Assembly (NCBI GenBank): GCA_030263805.2
Contig: CP136011.1
Coordinates: forward strand, 806,001 to 870,000
DNA from: Pseudomonas sp. FeN3W
GTDB lineage: Bacteria > Pseudomonadota > Gammaproteobacteria > Pseudomonadales > Pseudomonadaceae
DNA: 64,000 nucleotides
Direction: 5' to 3'
Shown here: positions 8,275 through 17,781 of the stretch, one piece after another
Numbering within the stretch: the stretch's first letter is position 1
Layout: every line of letters begins with the position of its first letter
Notes under the pieces: generated by a model
The model's database searches: none
What the model saw: only the letters and a program-made list of their open reading frames with translations
Told to the model about the DNA's origin: nothing
Made by a program: the position numbers and the translations under genes

Positions 8275-9852
8275 CTATAGTTTGAGATCGGCACTTACAA
8301 ACTCTTTTTTATCCTTTGCTGATAATTTGTTCATATGTTCGATTCCAAGAAACCCATCCTTAATCAATGCCTTGATATAAACTTTGTTTTTTGGGGCTAC
8401 TGATAACAATTGCTTTTCAGTCATGCAATGCATAATCAATTTACAAATTGACTCTACTCCATATAATGGATTGCCATCATGTTGCCGCTTGTTAAAGCGC
8501 GCCTCCAGGTGGAAAGGGGTATTCTCGGAAATCGGTGATCTTTTCTCTCTCATCAGCACTATTTCTGAATATATAATAGCAGCAGAAAGATTCAGCTTTT
8601 CTTGGTAACTATATTCATTTTTATTATTTTCTGAGCTTTTTGATTCTAATTTATCATATATAGACACAAGCTCTGTGGCTTCTTTTTCATCCTTTAGCGC
8701 ATCTACAAAAGACTGAAACCTGGTAAAGCCTATTTTTACAGAATTTTCAAGTAAATTGCCACATGCTTTATGAATCTTTTCATCACCACCGCTTAACTGA
8801 AAATTGTGATTATTTTCACTGAGAGCATCACAGGTGAGCATCGATGCAATAGTTCCCGTGAAGGTGGTGCCGTGATTATGACTATCCAAAACGTAAAGAA
8901 AATTCGGTATTTCTACAAGCTTTTTAACTAGACCACTAAACCTTTCTGCAAGGTGAGGGCGCTCATAGAGCCAATCACCATGGACAATTGAAAGAAGCAA
9001 TTGGCCGTTAGGCAATGAAATAAGAGGCTGAGGATCCAGCTTTTCAAGCACGTCGAGACATTGCCCCGGAACCCTCTCCATCAATTGGCCAAAGAGCTCT
9101 CGATCTTCTTGATTGAGCTTAAGTGACTCAATGGAATCTAGGTATTTTTTGCACGCAGCCTTGTATATGGATAGATCTTGAATAAAATCCCCGTGTGGTT
9201 TTCTAAAAATTGAATGCCAGTGGGCAAGGCGAGATGGGGTCTCCCCGAAAACACTGTCCAGCTCCTTGAATATAGGTTCAGCCTGATGTGTGTTGTAAGG
9301 AACCATTGTTTGCGAGATGGCCTCCATGACATTATTAAGCGCCAGTTCATCAGACAATCCGTGCTCATTTACCAATTGACGGTACAGTGCCGCAGCTCCC
9401 TTAAATCGCTCAGTTTTCTTTGAAATATCTTCAAATGTGTCTTGATCTTGAATGGTTAGATAGATCCACTCGCTGAGATGTTCTTTGGATGCAAAAGATG
9501 CTGCACGCGAGAGCATCTCGTAAAGCTCAGGTCTTAGAACGTCGAAAGAACTAGAAAAGGACTTGTACATGAACGCCCCCCACGCAGGATTGCCCTGAAC
9601 CCCATCCAGGTTCCAAACCCCGTTCTGCTCAGCGATGCGCATTAGCGTCATGTTACGAAAGTTGATTCCCACTAGAAATACACAGCGCAGCATTTCACTA
9701 TGCATAGCGGGATCGTTTCGATGCAGGTCGAGAACCTCCTGCAATACAGCAGCCTTCTCAGGTGATCTGACATAGGCGAGCGTTATCTTGTGCTTACTGA
9801 AGGCGTTTTGTGCGTTGACGTAGTCGAAATCGGGGTCGTATGGGTTGTGCAT
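8275..9852 (-). CDS. Phi-x-Phi tail-family protein, 525 aa
   Basis: No domain recognised. Soluble, helical, no signal peptide; contains an odd DSHNHGTTFTGT segment in the middle. Ends ...EFVSADLKL, matching the hydrophobic-x-hydrophobic C-terminus of the other large orphans. Convergent with the secreted protein genes before the IS607 insertion; its terminator seems to be the right half of the stem split by that element. Confidence 0.85.
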   Translation of the reverse strand: MHNPYDPDFDYVNAQNAFSKHKITLAYVRSPEKAAVLQEVLDLHRNDPAMHSEMLRCVFLVGINFRNMTLMRIAEQNGVWNLDGVQGNPAWGAFMYKSFSSSFDVLRPELYEMLSRAASFASKEHLSEWIYLTIQDQDTFEDISKKTERFKGAAALYRQLVNEHGLSDELALNNVMEAISQTMVPYNTHQAEPIFKELDSVFGETPSRLAHWHSIFRKPHGDFIQDLSIYKAACKKYLDSIESLKLNQEDRELFGQLMERVPGQCLDVLEKLDPQPLISLPNGQLLLSIVHGDWLYERPHLAERFSGLVKKLVEIPNFLYVLDSHNHGTTFTGTIASMLTCDALSENNHNFQLSGGDEKIHKACGNLLENSVKIGFTRFQSFVDALKDEKEATELVSIYDKLESKSSENNKNEYSYQEKLNLSAAIIYSEIVLMREKRSPISENTPFHLEARFNKRQHDGNPLYGVESICKLIMHCMTEKQLLSVAPKNKVYIKALIKDGFLGIEHMNKLSAKDKKEFVSADLKL

Positions 9853-10020
9853 GTCATTTACCTTTAGGCTTTTGACTATTATGCAACATGAGTGGCATGC
9901 TCGAACACACCTTTGGTATGCGTGAATGCATCCTGTACTTTTTACCCCTTATTGCATGTGATGCTTTTGACGCAATCCTGGCTCTGGGTAATTAAATGAT
10001 GAAACGAGGAGAGTGGATAA

Positions 10021-10890
10021 AAAGTATTTTGGCTGGGTTTTGAAGCTGCAAAAGGCGAATCAATAAAGATAATTGAGAAAACAGAATCCGACATAAATGT
10101 GATGAAGGCTGAAATCCAAAAACTTACTGAGACTCTACCGATAGCCATAAAACGAGCTGAATCGCTACGCAACCTATGGAAGCTCAAGGCAGCATCAGAG
10201 ATGGATTATTTAAATCTTGAGCAGCAAATAATTGAGATGAGACAGAATCTGGAGCGATCTAGATTCGAGTTGAAGTCTCTTGAATCATCACTGAATCAGG
10301 CAAAACAATCCTTAAATCGGTTAGTCGCTGAAACCAGAACCAAATTTGCGGGTGAATATAACGAACTAAGCGCGCAGCTTGCATCTATCCAGAGTCAACT
10401 GACTAAGGCGAATTCTCGGAACCAAAATACCGTTCTTAGAGCCCCTGCTGACGGCTATATACAAGGCCTTGCTGCTTTCACAGAAGGCGGGGTCGTGAGG
10501 GCGGCAGATGTTCTTGCCAATTTCGTTCCATTGCAGGGAGGGCTTGAGGTTGAGGCATTTGTTAGCAACCAGGATATAGGAAAAGTCAGGGCGGGCCAGG
10601 ATGTAACAATAAAACTTGATGCATTTGACCTTACTAAGTACGGAGTTATAAAGGGAAAAGTAGAACTGGTGTCCAAAGATTCGCAATTAGATGAGCAAAA
10701 AGGTTTGATTTACTCAGTGCGTATATCGTTTAATGCTGGTCATGAAGAGAATAAGATGATTGAGGTAAAGCCTGGGATGTCTTTGGTTGGCGAAATTACA
10801 ACTGATGAACAGTCAGTGCTTGATTTCTTTGTCAAAAAGCTAATAAAGAATATTCTTGAGTTCGGCAAATCTGATAGACAAAAGCTTTAA
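10021..10890 (+). pseudogene. 5'-truncated HlyD-family adaptor
   Basis: Open frame from just after a stop at 10018, with a GTG-ATG pair at 10099-10104 as possible start. It encodes the coiled-coil hairpin (L-E-S-S-L-N-Q-A-K), the lipoyl half-motif (TVLRAPADGYIQGL) and the beta-barrel region (DVTIKLDAFDLTKYG) of periplasmic adaptor proteins of type I secretion. The N-terminal cytoplasmic segment, membrane helix and first lipoyl half are missing, and no ABC transporter or TolC partner lies nearby, so it is likely a remnant. Recent loss is likely because the rest of the frame is intact. Confidence 0.75.
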
Positions 10891-10966
10891 ACAGCAATAT
10901 GGCTCTCAAGAAAAAGCGTAACTGGATATGTAATAAAATAAAAGGCATGCAAATTCGGAGTGTTAA

Positions 10967-11614
10967 ATGAAAATTTTGCGGATAATAATTTTATTAATAA
11001 TTGCTGTTCCATTGTTAATTTATACTTACTTTGGATATCAAGATCGTAAACAGATTTCTGACCTTAATGAGATCTGCAAAATGTACCCAGAAATAGAATA
11101 TATTTCTCCGAAAGGTCTAGGCATATTCAGCGGAAGGCACATCTATTTGCATAGAAATTCAGGGCCATGGGCTAGAATATTAGGTAAATTTGATGAGTAC
11201 TACAAGTTCAATGGCGTTAAGGAATTTATATATCCGTATGACATTGATAATGAAACATTAAGCATAATGGAAAAAGACGTTTTGAAAGACTGGGTAAGAA
11301 CTAAAAACGTTGAGGCATGTGACGGAGGATATTATGTCAGCGTTGATGGTAAAAAAAGCCTATGCGTTGCTAAAAAATTCAATACAGGCAAAGACGCAAC
11401 AATCATTTCAACAGACTCTGGAATAATTAGCTACCCCACGGCGAGAGGGGGGAAGATAGTAACTACCACAGCCAGGCTTGTTATAAACGAGCATGGCAGA
11501 TCATTATCAGAATCATCTGAGAAACTGTTGTTTAGAGAACATATGCTGTTTACCAATAACATCAATCCTTTATCTGGCACAGAGTTAGTTAAAACCTGCG
11601 GAGCAAAACAATAA
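10967..11614 (+). CDS. Membrane-anchored hypothetical protein, 215 aa
   Basis: Begins with one hydrophobic helix (ILRIIILLIIAVPLLIYTYF) and continues as a periplasmic or external domain with several cysteines. Ribosome-binding site GGAG eight bases before ATG. AT-rich. No family recognised. Follows the HlyD remnant on the same strand, perhaps part of the same acquired segment. Confidence 0.7.
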   Translation: MKILRIIILLIIAVPLLIYTYFGYQDRKQISDLNEICKMYPEIEYISPKGLGIFSGRHIYLHRNSGPWARILGKFDEYYKFNGVKEFIYPYDIDNETLSIMEKDVLKDWVRTKNVEACDGGYYVSVDGKKSLCVAKKFNTGKDATIISTDSGIISYPTARGGKIVTTTARLVINEHGRSLSESSEKLLFREHMLFTNNINPLSGTELVKTCGAKQ

Positions 11615-11866
11615 TGATTAAAGATATTTTTAAGAAAGCTTTATTTGCAGAACTTTCATAATCCGCAGCGGAACAGCAGCAAATCCAGACAGCTATAAGT
11701 GCTGCGTGGCGTGAGAGAGATTACGATTAGAAGCTGGAATGCATTAGTTGAACCACATGAGGAAAGCGCTGACTCGCCAGGGATGGATTTTGTAGTAACA
11801 TGCAAACACGACACTCGTTGAAACCCCACTTCTGATTTTAAGCACAAGTTCTCAAAGGATCACCCC

Positions 11867-12151
11867 ATGCAAATCACCACCTCCCTGCTAGCCCTAGGCC
11901 TCAACGCAGACAACGAACCAGCCTGCATCATGCTGCTCCCAGAAAGCCTGCCAGAAAACGCCCTCGACCTGACCAAGATCGAGAGCGCTACCCTGACAGA
12001 CCTCTCGCTCGACCTGCATTTGACTGATCAGACAGTATCGATCATGGATCTGACCGACGCGTGCAGGGGCGCCGCGCTGCGTGGTCTTCCGCTAATAGTG
12101 CTTGACCCAGGCAAAGAGTATGAGTGCTTAATAGAGATAAAACAGGGCTAA
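11867..12151 (+). CDS. Hypothetical protein, 94 aa
   Basis: Small acidic, leucine-rich protein; AAGGA ribosome-binding site upstream. Separated by 4 bases from the next gene (12156), so probably co-transcribed. No family recognised. The 250 bases upstream hold no gene beyond a 15-codon reading frame. Confidence 0.65.
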   Translation: MQITTSLLALGLNADNEPACIMLLPESLPENALDLTKIESATLTDLSLDLHLTDQTVSIMDLTDACRGAALRGLPLIVLDPGKEYECLIEIKQG

Positions 12152-12155
12152 AGCC

Positions 12156-13202
12156 ATGGACAATGCAAACAACAATAAATGGTCATCAAAATTGCTCGAC
12201 AAGCTTGGCATCAAGCAGGCAGTTTTTGAAACCAAAAAAAGCAATCCCCTCAGTCAACTCGCTATGGCAACGGCACTTAGCATGTGCATGGGTGCTGGTG
12301 CGGCGATGGCCAGCGAGCACCAGGCGGGATTTGATGGCCAGCCGCAAGCACCCATTACTGCCGAATCTCTTACACAGATGGTGATGGATGCTCAAAAGGC
12401 CGAGGCTGAAACCAGCAACGACAAGCCAGAGCTTGAATCAACATCTGATGCCATCGAGGGCTCTGCACTTGGCGCGTTAGGATTCAAGAAGAACCAAAGC
12501 ACAGCAGAAAAGGCCGCAGCCGTTGGTGGAACACTGCTTGATTTGGCAAGCAATCCGCAGAAGGCGCTGATTGAAAGTGGTGGAAGGCTGCTGGCAGGGT
12601 CTGTTGTCGGCGGGGTTACCGAATCTTCAGAAACGGGTATTTTTGCCGCTGGCCTAGTAGGCACAGCCATTGCTGTAGGCTCTGGCGGCATCATGGCTAT
12701 CCCTGCCGCTTATGGTGGATACAAGGATATTTCCGACCGTATGGAGCGAAATGCCGAAGTAAAGCTTCAAGCCAAACTCAGCGAGGTCAATGAGCGCACC
12801 ACCAGGGTAGGGCTTGAGACCAAGTTCAGCATTCAGCTTGAGGAAAGGGAAAAGCGAATGGGCGCTTCAGAGAAAGACAGGCAGTGGGACAACGACAGGA
12901 TGTTCGAGCAAGCATCTGAAGGCCATAAGCTCGGCTTCATGCCCGTGTTCGTCCAAGATCGCATCAAGCTTGAAGAGATGGTTAAGCAGGCCGGTGGCGA
13001 AACCGAGCCCTGGTATGATCGCTTCGAGCAATTTAAAACGGAATTTAATGCCGAGCAGCAATTGAGCTCGCCGGACGGCTCGGATTTTCTTGGGAAAGCC
13101 AAACAAATTCAATCGGACAACATTTCCCTCGCCAGCAATTCCGGTTTTTTGAAAAATCTGTCCATGGAAAAAGCGAAAGAGTCGAGCCTTCGATTAGGCT
13201 AA
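12156..13202 (+). CDS. Hypothetical protein with Ala/Gly-rich membrane segments, 348 aa
   Basis: N-terminal third contains an alanine-rich hydrophobic stretch around residue 40 (MATALSMCMGAGAAMA), and the middle has a second glycine-rich one (IFAAGLVGTAIAVGSGGIMA). The C-terminal half is charged and probably coiled coil. AGGG ribosome-binding site. No family recognised; could be an inner-membrane or secreted-effector-like protein. Confidence 0.7.
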   Translation: MDNANNNKWSSKLLDKLGIKQAVFETKKSNPLSQLAMATALSMCMGAGAAMASEHQAGFDGQPQAPITAESLTQMVMDAQKAEAETSNDKPELESTSDAIEGSALGALGFKKNQSTAEKAAAVGGTLLDLASNPQKALIESGGRLLAGSVVGGVTESSETGIFAAGLVGTAIAVGSGGIMAIPAAYGGYKDISDRMERNAEVKLQAKLSEVNERTTRVGLETKFSIQLEEREKRMGASEKDRQWDNDRMFEQASEGHKLGFMPVFVQDRIKLEEMVKQAGGETEPWYDRFEQFKTEFNAEQQLSSPDGSDFLGKAKQIQSDNISLASNSGFLKNLSMEKAKESSLRLG

Positions 13203-13204
13203 TA

Positions 13205-13233
13205 TTGACAGTGCGTCAATAGGTGCGTATATT
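13205..13233 (+). promoter_or_regulatory. Sigma70 promoter with TTGAC-N5-GTCAA palindrome
   Basis: -35 TTGACA (13205-13210), 17-base spacer, -10 TATATT (13228-13233), 25 bases before the secreted protein gene at 13258. TTGAC-AGTGC-GTCAA (13205-13219) overlaps the -35. Same design as the promoter at 4831 and the recA promoter. Confidence 0.75.
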
Positions 13234-13257
13234 CAAAGGATTCTGGAAGGAATCCTT

Positions 13258-13728
13258 ATGAAACGCTCTATTTACGCTCTTTCTGCGCTTTTTGCTGTGG
13301 CCACTCATGCCTCATATGCGCAGGCCAATGTGCATACCGGCATTGGTGAACAAGTCTTTTCCTGCCAGTCGAGCCCCTACGACATCTGCGCCCTCGCATC
13401 AAGGATGGAAGTTTTTTTGAATCAGCGTCTGCCGATCAAACGAAATGAGTTGGTGACGATTGAAAAAGCCCAAGCCACCCGAAATGTTGTGACCTTGGTG
13501 CTTCGCCTTGATGAGGCCAATGGGAATGAATTTCGCGATGCAATCAGGAGCAACCCTGATGATGGCGAGACCATGAAGCAGATGGTGGTGGAGCAGATCA
13601 GCAAAGAATCATGCAATGACCGCAATATCTTTGACTTCATCGGTCAGGGCGGTGTCCTCAACTACCGATTCCTCTACGCTGATGACGAAATCCTTTCGAC
13701 TGTGAGTATTTCTTACTGCGAGAGTTAA
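13258..13728 (+). CDS. Small secreted protein, paralogue of the 4889 gene
   Basis: 156 residues, signal peptide ending near AQA-NV, four cysteines in the mature protein. Homologous along its length to the protein at 4889 (see there for shared motifs). Strong ribosome-binding site (GGAAGGAAT) and the matching palindromic promoter. Function unknown; periplasmic location inferred. Confidence 0.82.
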   Translation: MKRSIYALSALFAVATHASYAQANVHTGIGEQVFSCQSSPYDICALASRMEVFLNQRLPIKRNELVTIEKAQATRNVVTLVLRLDEANGNEFRDAIRSNPDDGETMKQMVVEQISKESCNDRNIFDFIGQGGVLNYRFLYADDEILSTVSISYCES

Positions 13729-13787
13729 TGGCCAAATGGCCATATACATCCTAAGGTGGTTTTCAACCACATCACAAGGAAGCGATC

Positions 13788-15005
13788 ATGGGACTGCGTT
13801 TTCGTAAGCGAATCAAATTGGCTCCAGGCCTTAATCTAAACATCGGCCTGGGCGGGGTGAGCCTGAGCGCGGGTGTGCGTGGTGCTAACGTTACAGTGGG
13901 CAAACGTGGCGTGCGGGGCAATGTAGGCATTCCAGGGTCTGGTCTGTCGTATTCAGAACAGTTGATGAGCTTTTCCAGCAAGAAAAGCCGTGGCACACCT
14001 GCTGGCCAATCACCTTCGAGTATTTATGACCAGGTGAGAACGTTCAGGCTAACGCTGGATGATGCCATGAACATCATGGTTGAGCTCGATCTTGGCAATG
14101 GCTTTGCGGGTGATTACGCGGACAAGGCAACCTGGAACAAGATCAAACTTGATCACGCTGAACAAATCAGGCGATGGCTTGAGCAAGCTGCGACCGACCT
14201 CAATGCCCAACTCGATTGCTTCACCAGCATTCATGAAGAAGCACCAGCGCCCTCAAGTCTTTTCAATCAGATCGCCAGGTTTACGCAAGCGCCCCCAGAG
14301 CTACGCTTGCCGGAACCCTTGGGCGTTCTGGAGCGCATGAATCCGTTTGCGAACAGGCGATTCAATGAGCAAACCAATGAAGCCAGGATTCAATATGCTC
14401 AAGACATGAATGAGTACGAACAGAGCCGTGATCAGCATGATCAATACATGAAGATCCTGCTGGCCAAGCAGAGGCAGACACAGGTCGGCATCATCGAGGC
14501 AATGGAGGACATGCTTAGCGATGGCATCGCCAAGATCGAGTGGCCGAAGGAAACTCTGATTGATTACGAGTTTTCAAATTCGGAAACGCTTGCCATTCGG
14601 GTCGACTTACCCGAGATCGAAGACCTCCCTACCTCACGCTATACGGTGAAGGACAATCTGGCCGGGCTGTCGGGCAGCAAGATCTTGCAGGCCGAGCGCC
14701 TTCGCATCTACAAGCTTCACGTCTTCGGCATCGTGACCCGCATCGTTGCGCAGGCATTTGCCGTTCTCCCAACGCTTGAGCGCCTGACGCTGAGTGCCTA
14801 TACACAGCGCCGTAACAGCTCTGGCGAATTGAATGATGAAGATGTGTTTTCAATTCAGACCACTCGACAGGAATGGCCCGAGCTCTATAACAAAGTGGTC
14901 ATTGACCCACTTCACCTGATGAACGCGCAGTCAGTAAGAGTCAAGATCACCAGTTCAGGAAAATTCTCCAAAATCACACCCCATCTGGCTGAGCTTGTTT
15001 CTTGA
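13788..15005 (+). CDS. DUF4236 domain protein, 405 aa
   Basis: Residues 1-55 match DUF4236: GLRFRKRIKLAPGLNLNIG followed by G-x-S-L-S-A-G-V-R-G-A and a GNVGIPGSGLSY end. These short beta-repeat modules occur at the N-termini of many bacterial proteins with unknown role. The remaining 350 residues are charged and helical with no recognised domain. AAGGAAGCG ribosome-binding site. Ends 60 bases before the small membrane protein gene at 15065. Confidence 0.88.
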   Translation: MGLRFRKRIKLAPGLNLNIGLGGVSLSAGVRGANVTVGKRGVRGNVGIPGSGLSYSEQLMSFSSKKSRGTPAGQSPSSIYDQVRTFRLTLDDAMNIMVELDLGNGFAGDYADKATWNKIKLDHAEQIRRWLEQAATDLNAQLDCFTSIHEEAPAPSSLFNQIARFTQAPPELRLPEPLGVLERMNPFANRRFNEQTNEARIQYAQDMNEYEQSRDQHDQYMKILLAKQRQTQVGIIEAMEDMLSDGIAKIEWPKETLIDYEFSNSETLAIRVDLPEIEDLPTSRYTVKDNLAGLSGSKILQAERLRIYKLHVFGIVTRIVAQAFAVLPTLERLTLSAYTQRRNSSGELNDEDVFSIQTTRQEWPELYNKVVIDPLHLMNAQSVRVKITSSGKFSKITPHLAELVS

Positions 15006-15064
15006 TCGATGGACTTATGGATCCCAGGCCTGCCCGCGAAAAATTACAAACAAAGGAAATTTTT

Positions 15065-15313
15065 ATGCAACTGACACGTAACCCTTATCGCTGGTTGTTG
15101 GCCTTGGTTATGGCATTCGCCAGCCCCTACCTCATGTACTGGCTGATTACCAAAGGAGAGGAGTTTGGAAATCGCTTTGACGAGTTGATGCCGCCTTCCA
15201 TTGCGATGCACCCCATGTTATGGGCAGCTTTTGCCACAGCTTGCCAAGCGATTCTGTTTATTCTGCTTGGCCAAGCACTCCAGGGCAAAGATCGCTCAAA
15301 CGCAGCTGATTAA
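15065..15313 (+). CDS. Small inner-membrane protein, 82 aa
   Basis: Two hydrophobic helices (WLLALVMAFASPYLMYWLI and AFATACQAILFILLG). ATG 15065 is chosen for its AAAGGA ribosome-binding site; the longer reading from 15002 overlaps the DUF4236 gene. No family recognised. Probably co-transcribed with the DUF4236 gene. Confidence 0.75.
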   Translation: MQLTRNPYRWLLALVMAFASPYLMYWLITKGEEFGNRFDELMPPSIAMHPMLWAAFATACQAILFILLGQALQGKDRSNAAD

Positions 15314-15349
15314 TGCCTGGCGAACCTGTAAAAGCGAGGAGAAAATTCT

Positions 15350-15565
15350 ATGGCACGAGCTCGACTACACCTGATCTGCGGAAATTGCGGCTGCAATGAT
15401 ATGTGGACGTACAAGATCGATCCGTCTGGAGGGGACATTAATGGGGAGCTATTTCCAGCCGTTTACCTGATTTGCGGGAACTGTCATACCCTGCACGACC
15501 TGGCGAATACCGCGAAAAATAAAGATCCAGATCTAAAGCTTCGAGACTGCCGCGTATCGGAATAG
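15350..15565 (+). CDS. Small zinc-ribbon-like protein, 71 aa
   Basis: Two cysteine pairs, CGNCG near residue 10 and CGNCH near residue 43, spaced as in a zinc ribbon. GAGGAG ribosome-binding site. Last gene of the rightward cluster before the IS605-type element. Could bind nucleic acid, but nothing beyond the cysteines shows this. Confidence 0.7.
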   Translation: MARARLHLICGNCGCNDMWTYKIDPSGGDINGELFPAVYLICGNCHTLHDLANTAKNKDPDLKLRDCRVSE

Positions 15566-15884
15566 CTTTTAAATGGCAAGCTAGTCGCCAGAAGGGCGAA
15601 TTGAGCGAAAATACAAATAAGCCTGCGATGCCAAGCCGCTGGGTTTATTTGTTTAAAATCAAGTGCATGGTCTTGAATTAAGCCGGGATCTTCGTCTTTT
15701 CAGGGATTGGCTGTTCAGAAAAAATCATCGGCGGGTGATGGTGATGCCAAACATCCATCAATCGCCTCATTCAGCCAGCAAAGGTGGTCAAATACAGCAA
15801 TAACCCGTAATGCCCGAACTTCGTTGCGCCCATTGGCACGAAAACGGCCAGAGGAACGAACGCTTACCAAAAGGCACCGTAAAG
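15566..15884. other. Gene-free stretch before IS605-type element
   Basis: No convincing reading frame on either strand; short frames lack ribosome-binding sites. Ends at the hairpin that begins the IS605-type element. Confidence 0.5.
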
Positions 15885-15930
15885 CCCCGTCATTCATGGC
15901 GGGGATATAAGGCGCCAATCGCGTAGCGAT

Positions 15931-16347
15931 TCAGCTTTTTGGCAACGCCTGGCTTTCAATGTACTGGTTAATCACCGCCAGCGGTGCCCCACCACAGGAC
16001 GCGGCAAAATAGCTGGGTGACCACAGCTGCCCCTGGTAGTAATGCCTGGCAATATCAGGCCGCTCGCTGCGCAAGACACGGCTGGAAGCACCCTTAAGGC
16101 TATTGACCAACGAGGAAACTGAAATCTTGGGCGGATAGGTCACCAGCAGGTGAACGTGATCCCTCTCGCCATTAAGCTCTTCCAGCGTTGCGCCAAAGTC
16201 CTCGCAGATCTTCGCGAACAGCTCACGCAGCCGTGTAATGGCAGCCTGATCAAATACATCTCGGCGGTATTTTGTGACGAAGACCAAATGCACATGCATG
16301 TTAAAAATGCAGTGCCTGCCTCGCCTGATGTCATTGACTTTATCCAT
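15931..16347 (-). CDS. tnpA: IS200/IS605 Y1 transposase
   Basis: 138 residues, normal for the family. HUH motif in RDHVHLLV and the catalytic tyrosine in INQYIESQ. Single-strand DNA transposase that cuts and joins at the element hairpins. Start at MDKVNDIRRG. Diverges from tnpB with 21 bases between the two start codons. Confidence 0.95.
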   Translation of the reverse strand: MDKVNDIRRGRHCIFNMHVHLVFVTKYRRDVFDQAAITRLRELFAKICEDFGATLEELNGERDHVHLLVTYPPKISVSSLVNSLKGASSRVLRSERPDIARHYYQGQLWSPSYFAASCGGAPLAVINQYIESQALPKS

Positions 16348-16368
16348 AGACCTAATCATAATAAGACG

Positions 16369-17613
16369 ATGAGAAGACTGCAAGCCTTTAAATTTGAACT
16401 TTGTCCGGACGGTGCCCAGCAGCGCTTAATGCGTCAGTTTGCCGGGGCTTCTCGATATGTGTTCAATCGTGGCTTGAGCCTGCAACAAGAGCACCACAAG
16501 AGCAATGGCAAGAAGCTCTCCTATGCGGACATGTGCAAGGCATTGACCGCGTGGAAAACAGATCCTGAGACACCATGGCTAAAAGAGCCTCACTCACAGG
16601 TGCTTCAGCAGTCGCTGAAAAACCTGGAAGCGGCTTATCAGAATTTCTTCGCGCAACGGGCTCAATTTCCTCAATTCAAAAAGAAGGGTTTTTCGGACAG
16701 CTTCCGCTACCCGCAGGGCGTTAAGCTCGATCAGGCAAAAGGTCGGCTGTTTTTGCCCAAGCTCGGTTGGATGAAGTATCGCGCCAGTCGCACTGTATTG
16801 GGCGAGATCAAGAATACTACGATCAGCCTGAAGGCCGGTCGCTGGCATGTTTCATTTCAGACTGAGCGGGAAGTGGACATCGTACGCCACCCGGCTGTTA
16901 CAGCAGTTGGCATTGACCTGGGGATTGTCCGCTTCGCGACCCTATGGGATGGCCAGCAGGAAAAGGTGATTGCGCCGCTGCACAGCTTTAAGCGCCATCA
17001 GGTTAGATTGGCTAGGGCGCAGCGCCAATTAAGTCATAAAGTTAAATTCAGCAGTAACTGGAAACGCGCCAAGGCGCGTGTCCAAAAGATCCACCACCAA
17101 ATCGCCAATGCGCGCAACGACTTCTTGCATAAAGCCTCACACAGCATAAGCCAAAGCCACGCGCTGTTGTGTCTGGAAGACTTGCAAGTGAGCAACATGA
17201 GTCGTTCCGCCAAGGGTACGCCAGAGTCTCCGGGCCGACAGGTTCGCGCCAAGGCTGGTTTGAACAGGTCTATTCTGGATCAAGGCTTTGGTGAGTTTCG
17301 TCGCCAGTTGGAGTACAAGTCGGCCTGGTGCGGGGGTGGCGCGATAGCAGTATCGCCGCAAAACACCAGTCGCACCTGCCCCTGCTGCGGCTATGTCAGT
17401 GCTGAAAATCGGCTAAGCCAGGCGGTGTTTCTGTGTGTGGCCTGCGCCCACACCGAGAATGCCGACCTGGTCGCTGCCAAGAAAATCCGTGAGCGCGGAT
17501 TGAACTCGCTCAAAGGCCAGGGCTATGGCCGGATCGCCTGTGAAGTGAATGGTGCAGTAAGGCCATCAGCAGCAGGAACCCATCGAAGTGAGCACTTGGC
17601 ATCTGTCAAGTGA
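16369..17613 (+). CDS. tnpB: IS605-type TnpB RNA-guided nuclease
   Basis: 414 residues from ATG 16369 (MRRLQAFKFEL). N-terminal helix-turn-helix, RuvC-I Asp in AVGIDLGIVRFATL, RuvC-II Glu in LLCLEDLQVSNM, zinc ribbon CPCCG...CVACA, RuvC-III Asp in ENADLVAAKKI. The catalytic triad looks complete, so the nuclease may be active; such TnpB proteins keep the element at donor sites by guide-RNA-directed cutting. Confidence 0.95.
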   Translation: MRRLQAFKFELCPDGAQQRLMRQFAGASRYVFNRGLSLQQEHHKSNGKKLSYADMCKALTAWKTDPETPWLKEPHSQVLQQSLKNLEAAYQNFFAQRAQFPQFKKKGFSDSFRYPQGVKLDQAKGRLFLPKLGWMKYRASRTVLGEIKNTTISLKAGRWHVSFQTEREVDIVRHPAVTAVGIDLGIVRFATLWDGQQEKVIAPLHSFKRHQVRLARAQRQLSHKVKFSSNWKRAKARVQKIHHQIANARNDFLHKASHSISQSHALLCLEDLQVSNMSRSAKGTPESPGRQVRAKAGLNRSILDQGFGEFRRQLEYKSAWCGGGAIAVSPQNTSRTCPCCGYVSAENRLSQAVFLCVACAHTENADLVAAKKIRERGLNSLKGQGYGRIACEVNGAVRPSAAGTHRSEHLASVK

Positions 17614-17626
17614 CACCGTAGGGAAT

Positions 17627-17649
17627 CCTCGGCATTTATGCCGGGGAGG
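17627..17649 (+). repeat. Right-end hairpin of IS605-type element
   Basis: Stem GGCAT/ATGCC extended by CCTC/GGGG, 13 bases after the tnpB stop codon. Typical position for the transposase-binding hairpin and the 3' part of the TnpB guide RNA; the bases just right of it would be the guide. Confidence 0.7.
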
Positions 17650-17781
17650 ATGTCAAAAGATCGTAGCCTCGGCGAAGGTTTTCTACAGGGCTACTGCAAT
17701 GGCTGCGGTAAGCACTTCCCGCTAGAGGCCCGTAAACGTTTTTTGATAATGCTAACGAAAACAGCGACCTGATCCATTATT

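Larger units (their letters stand above)
15885..17649. mobile_element. IS605-type element (IS200/IS605 family)
   Basis: Divergent tnpA and tnpB between two imperfect subterminal hairpins: CCCCGTC-ATTCAT-GGCGGGG at 15885-15904 and one of similar sequence at 17627-17649 (arms GGCAT/ATGCC extended by CCTC/GGGG). These hairpins are what Y1 transposases recognise. The right one should also be in the guide RNA made over the tnpB 3' end. Exact cleavage sites not determined. Confidence 0.85.
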
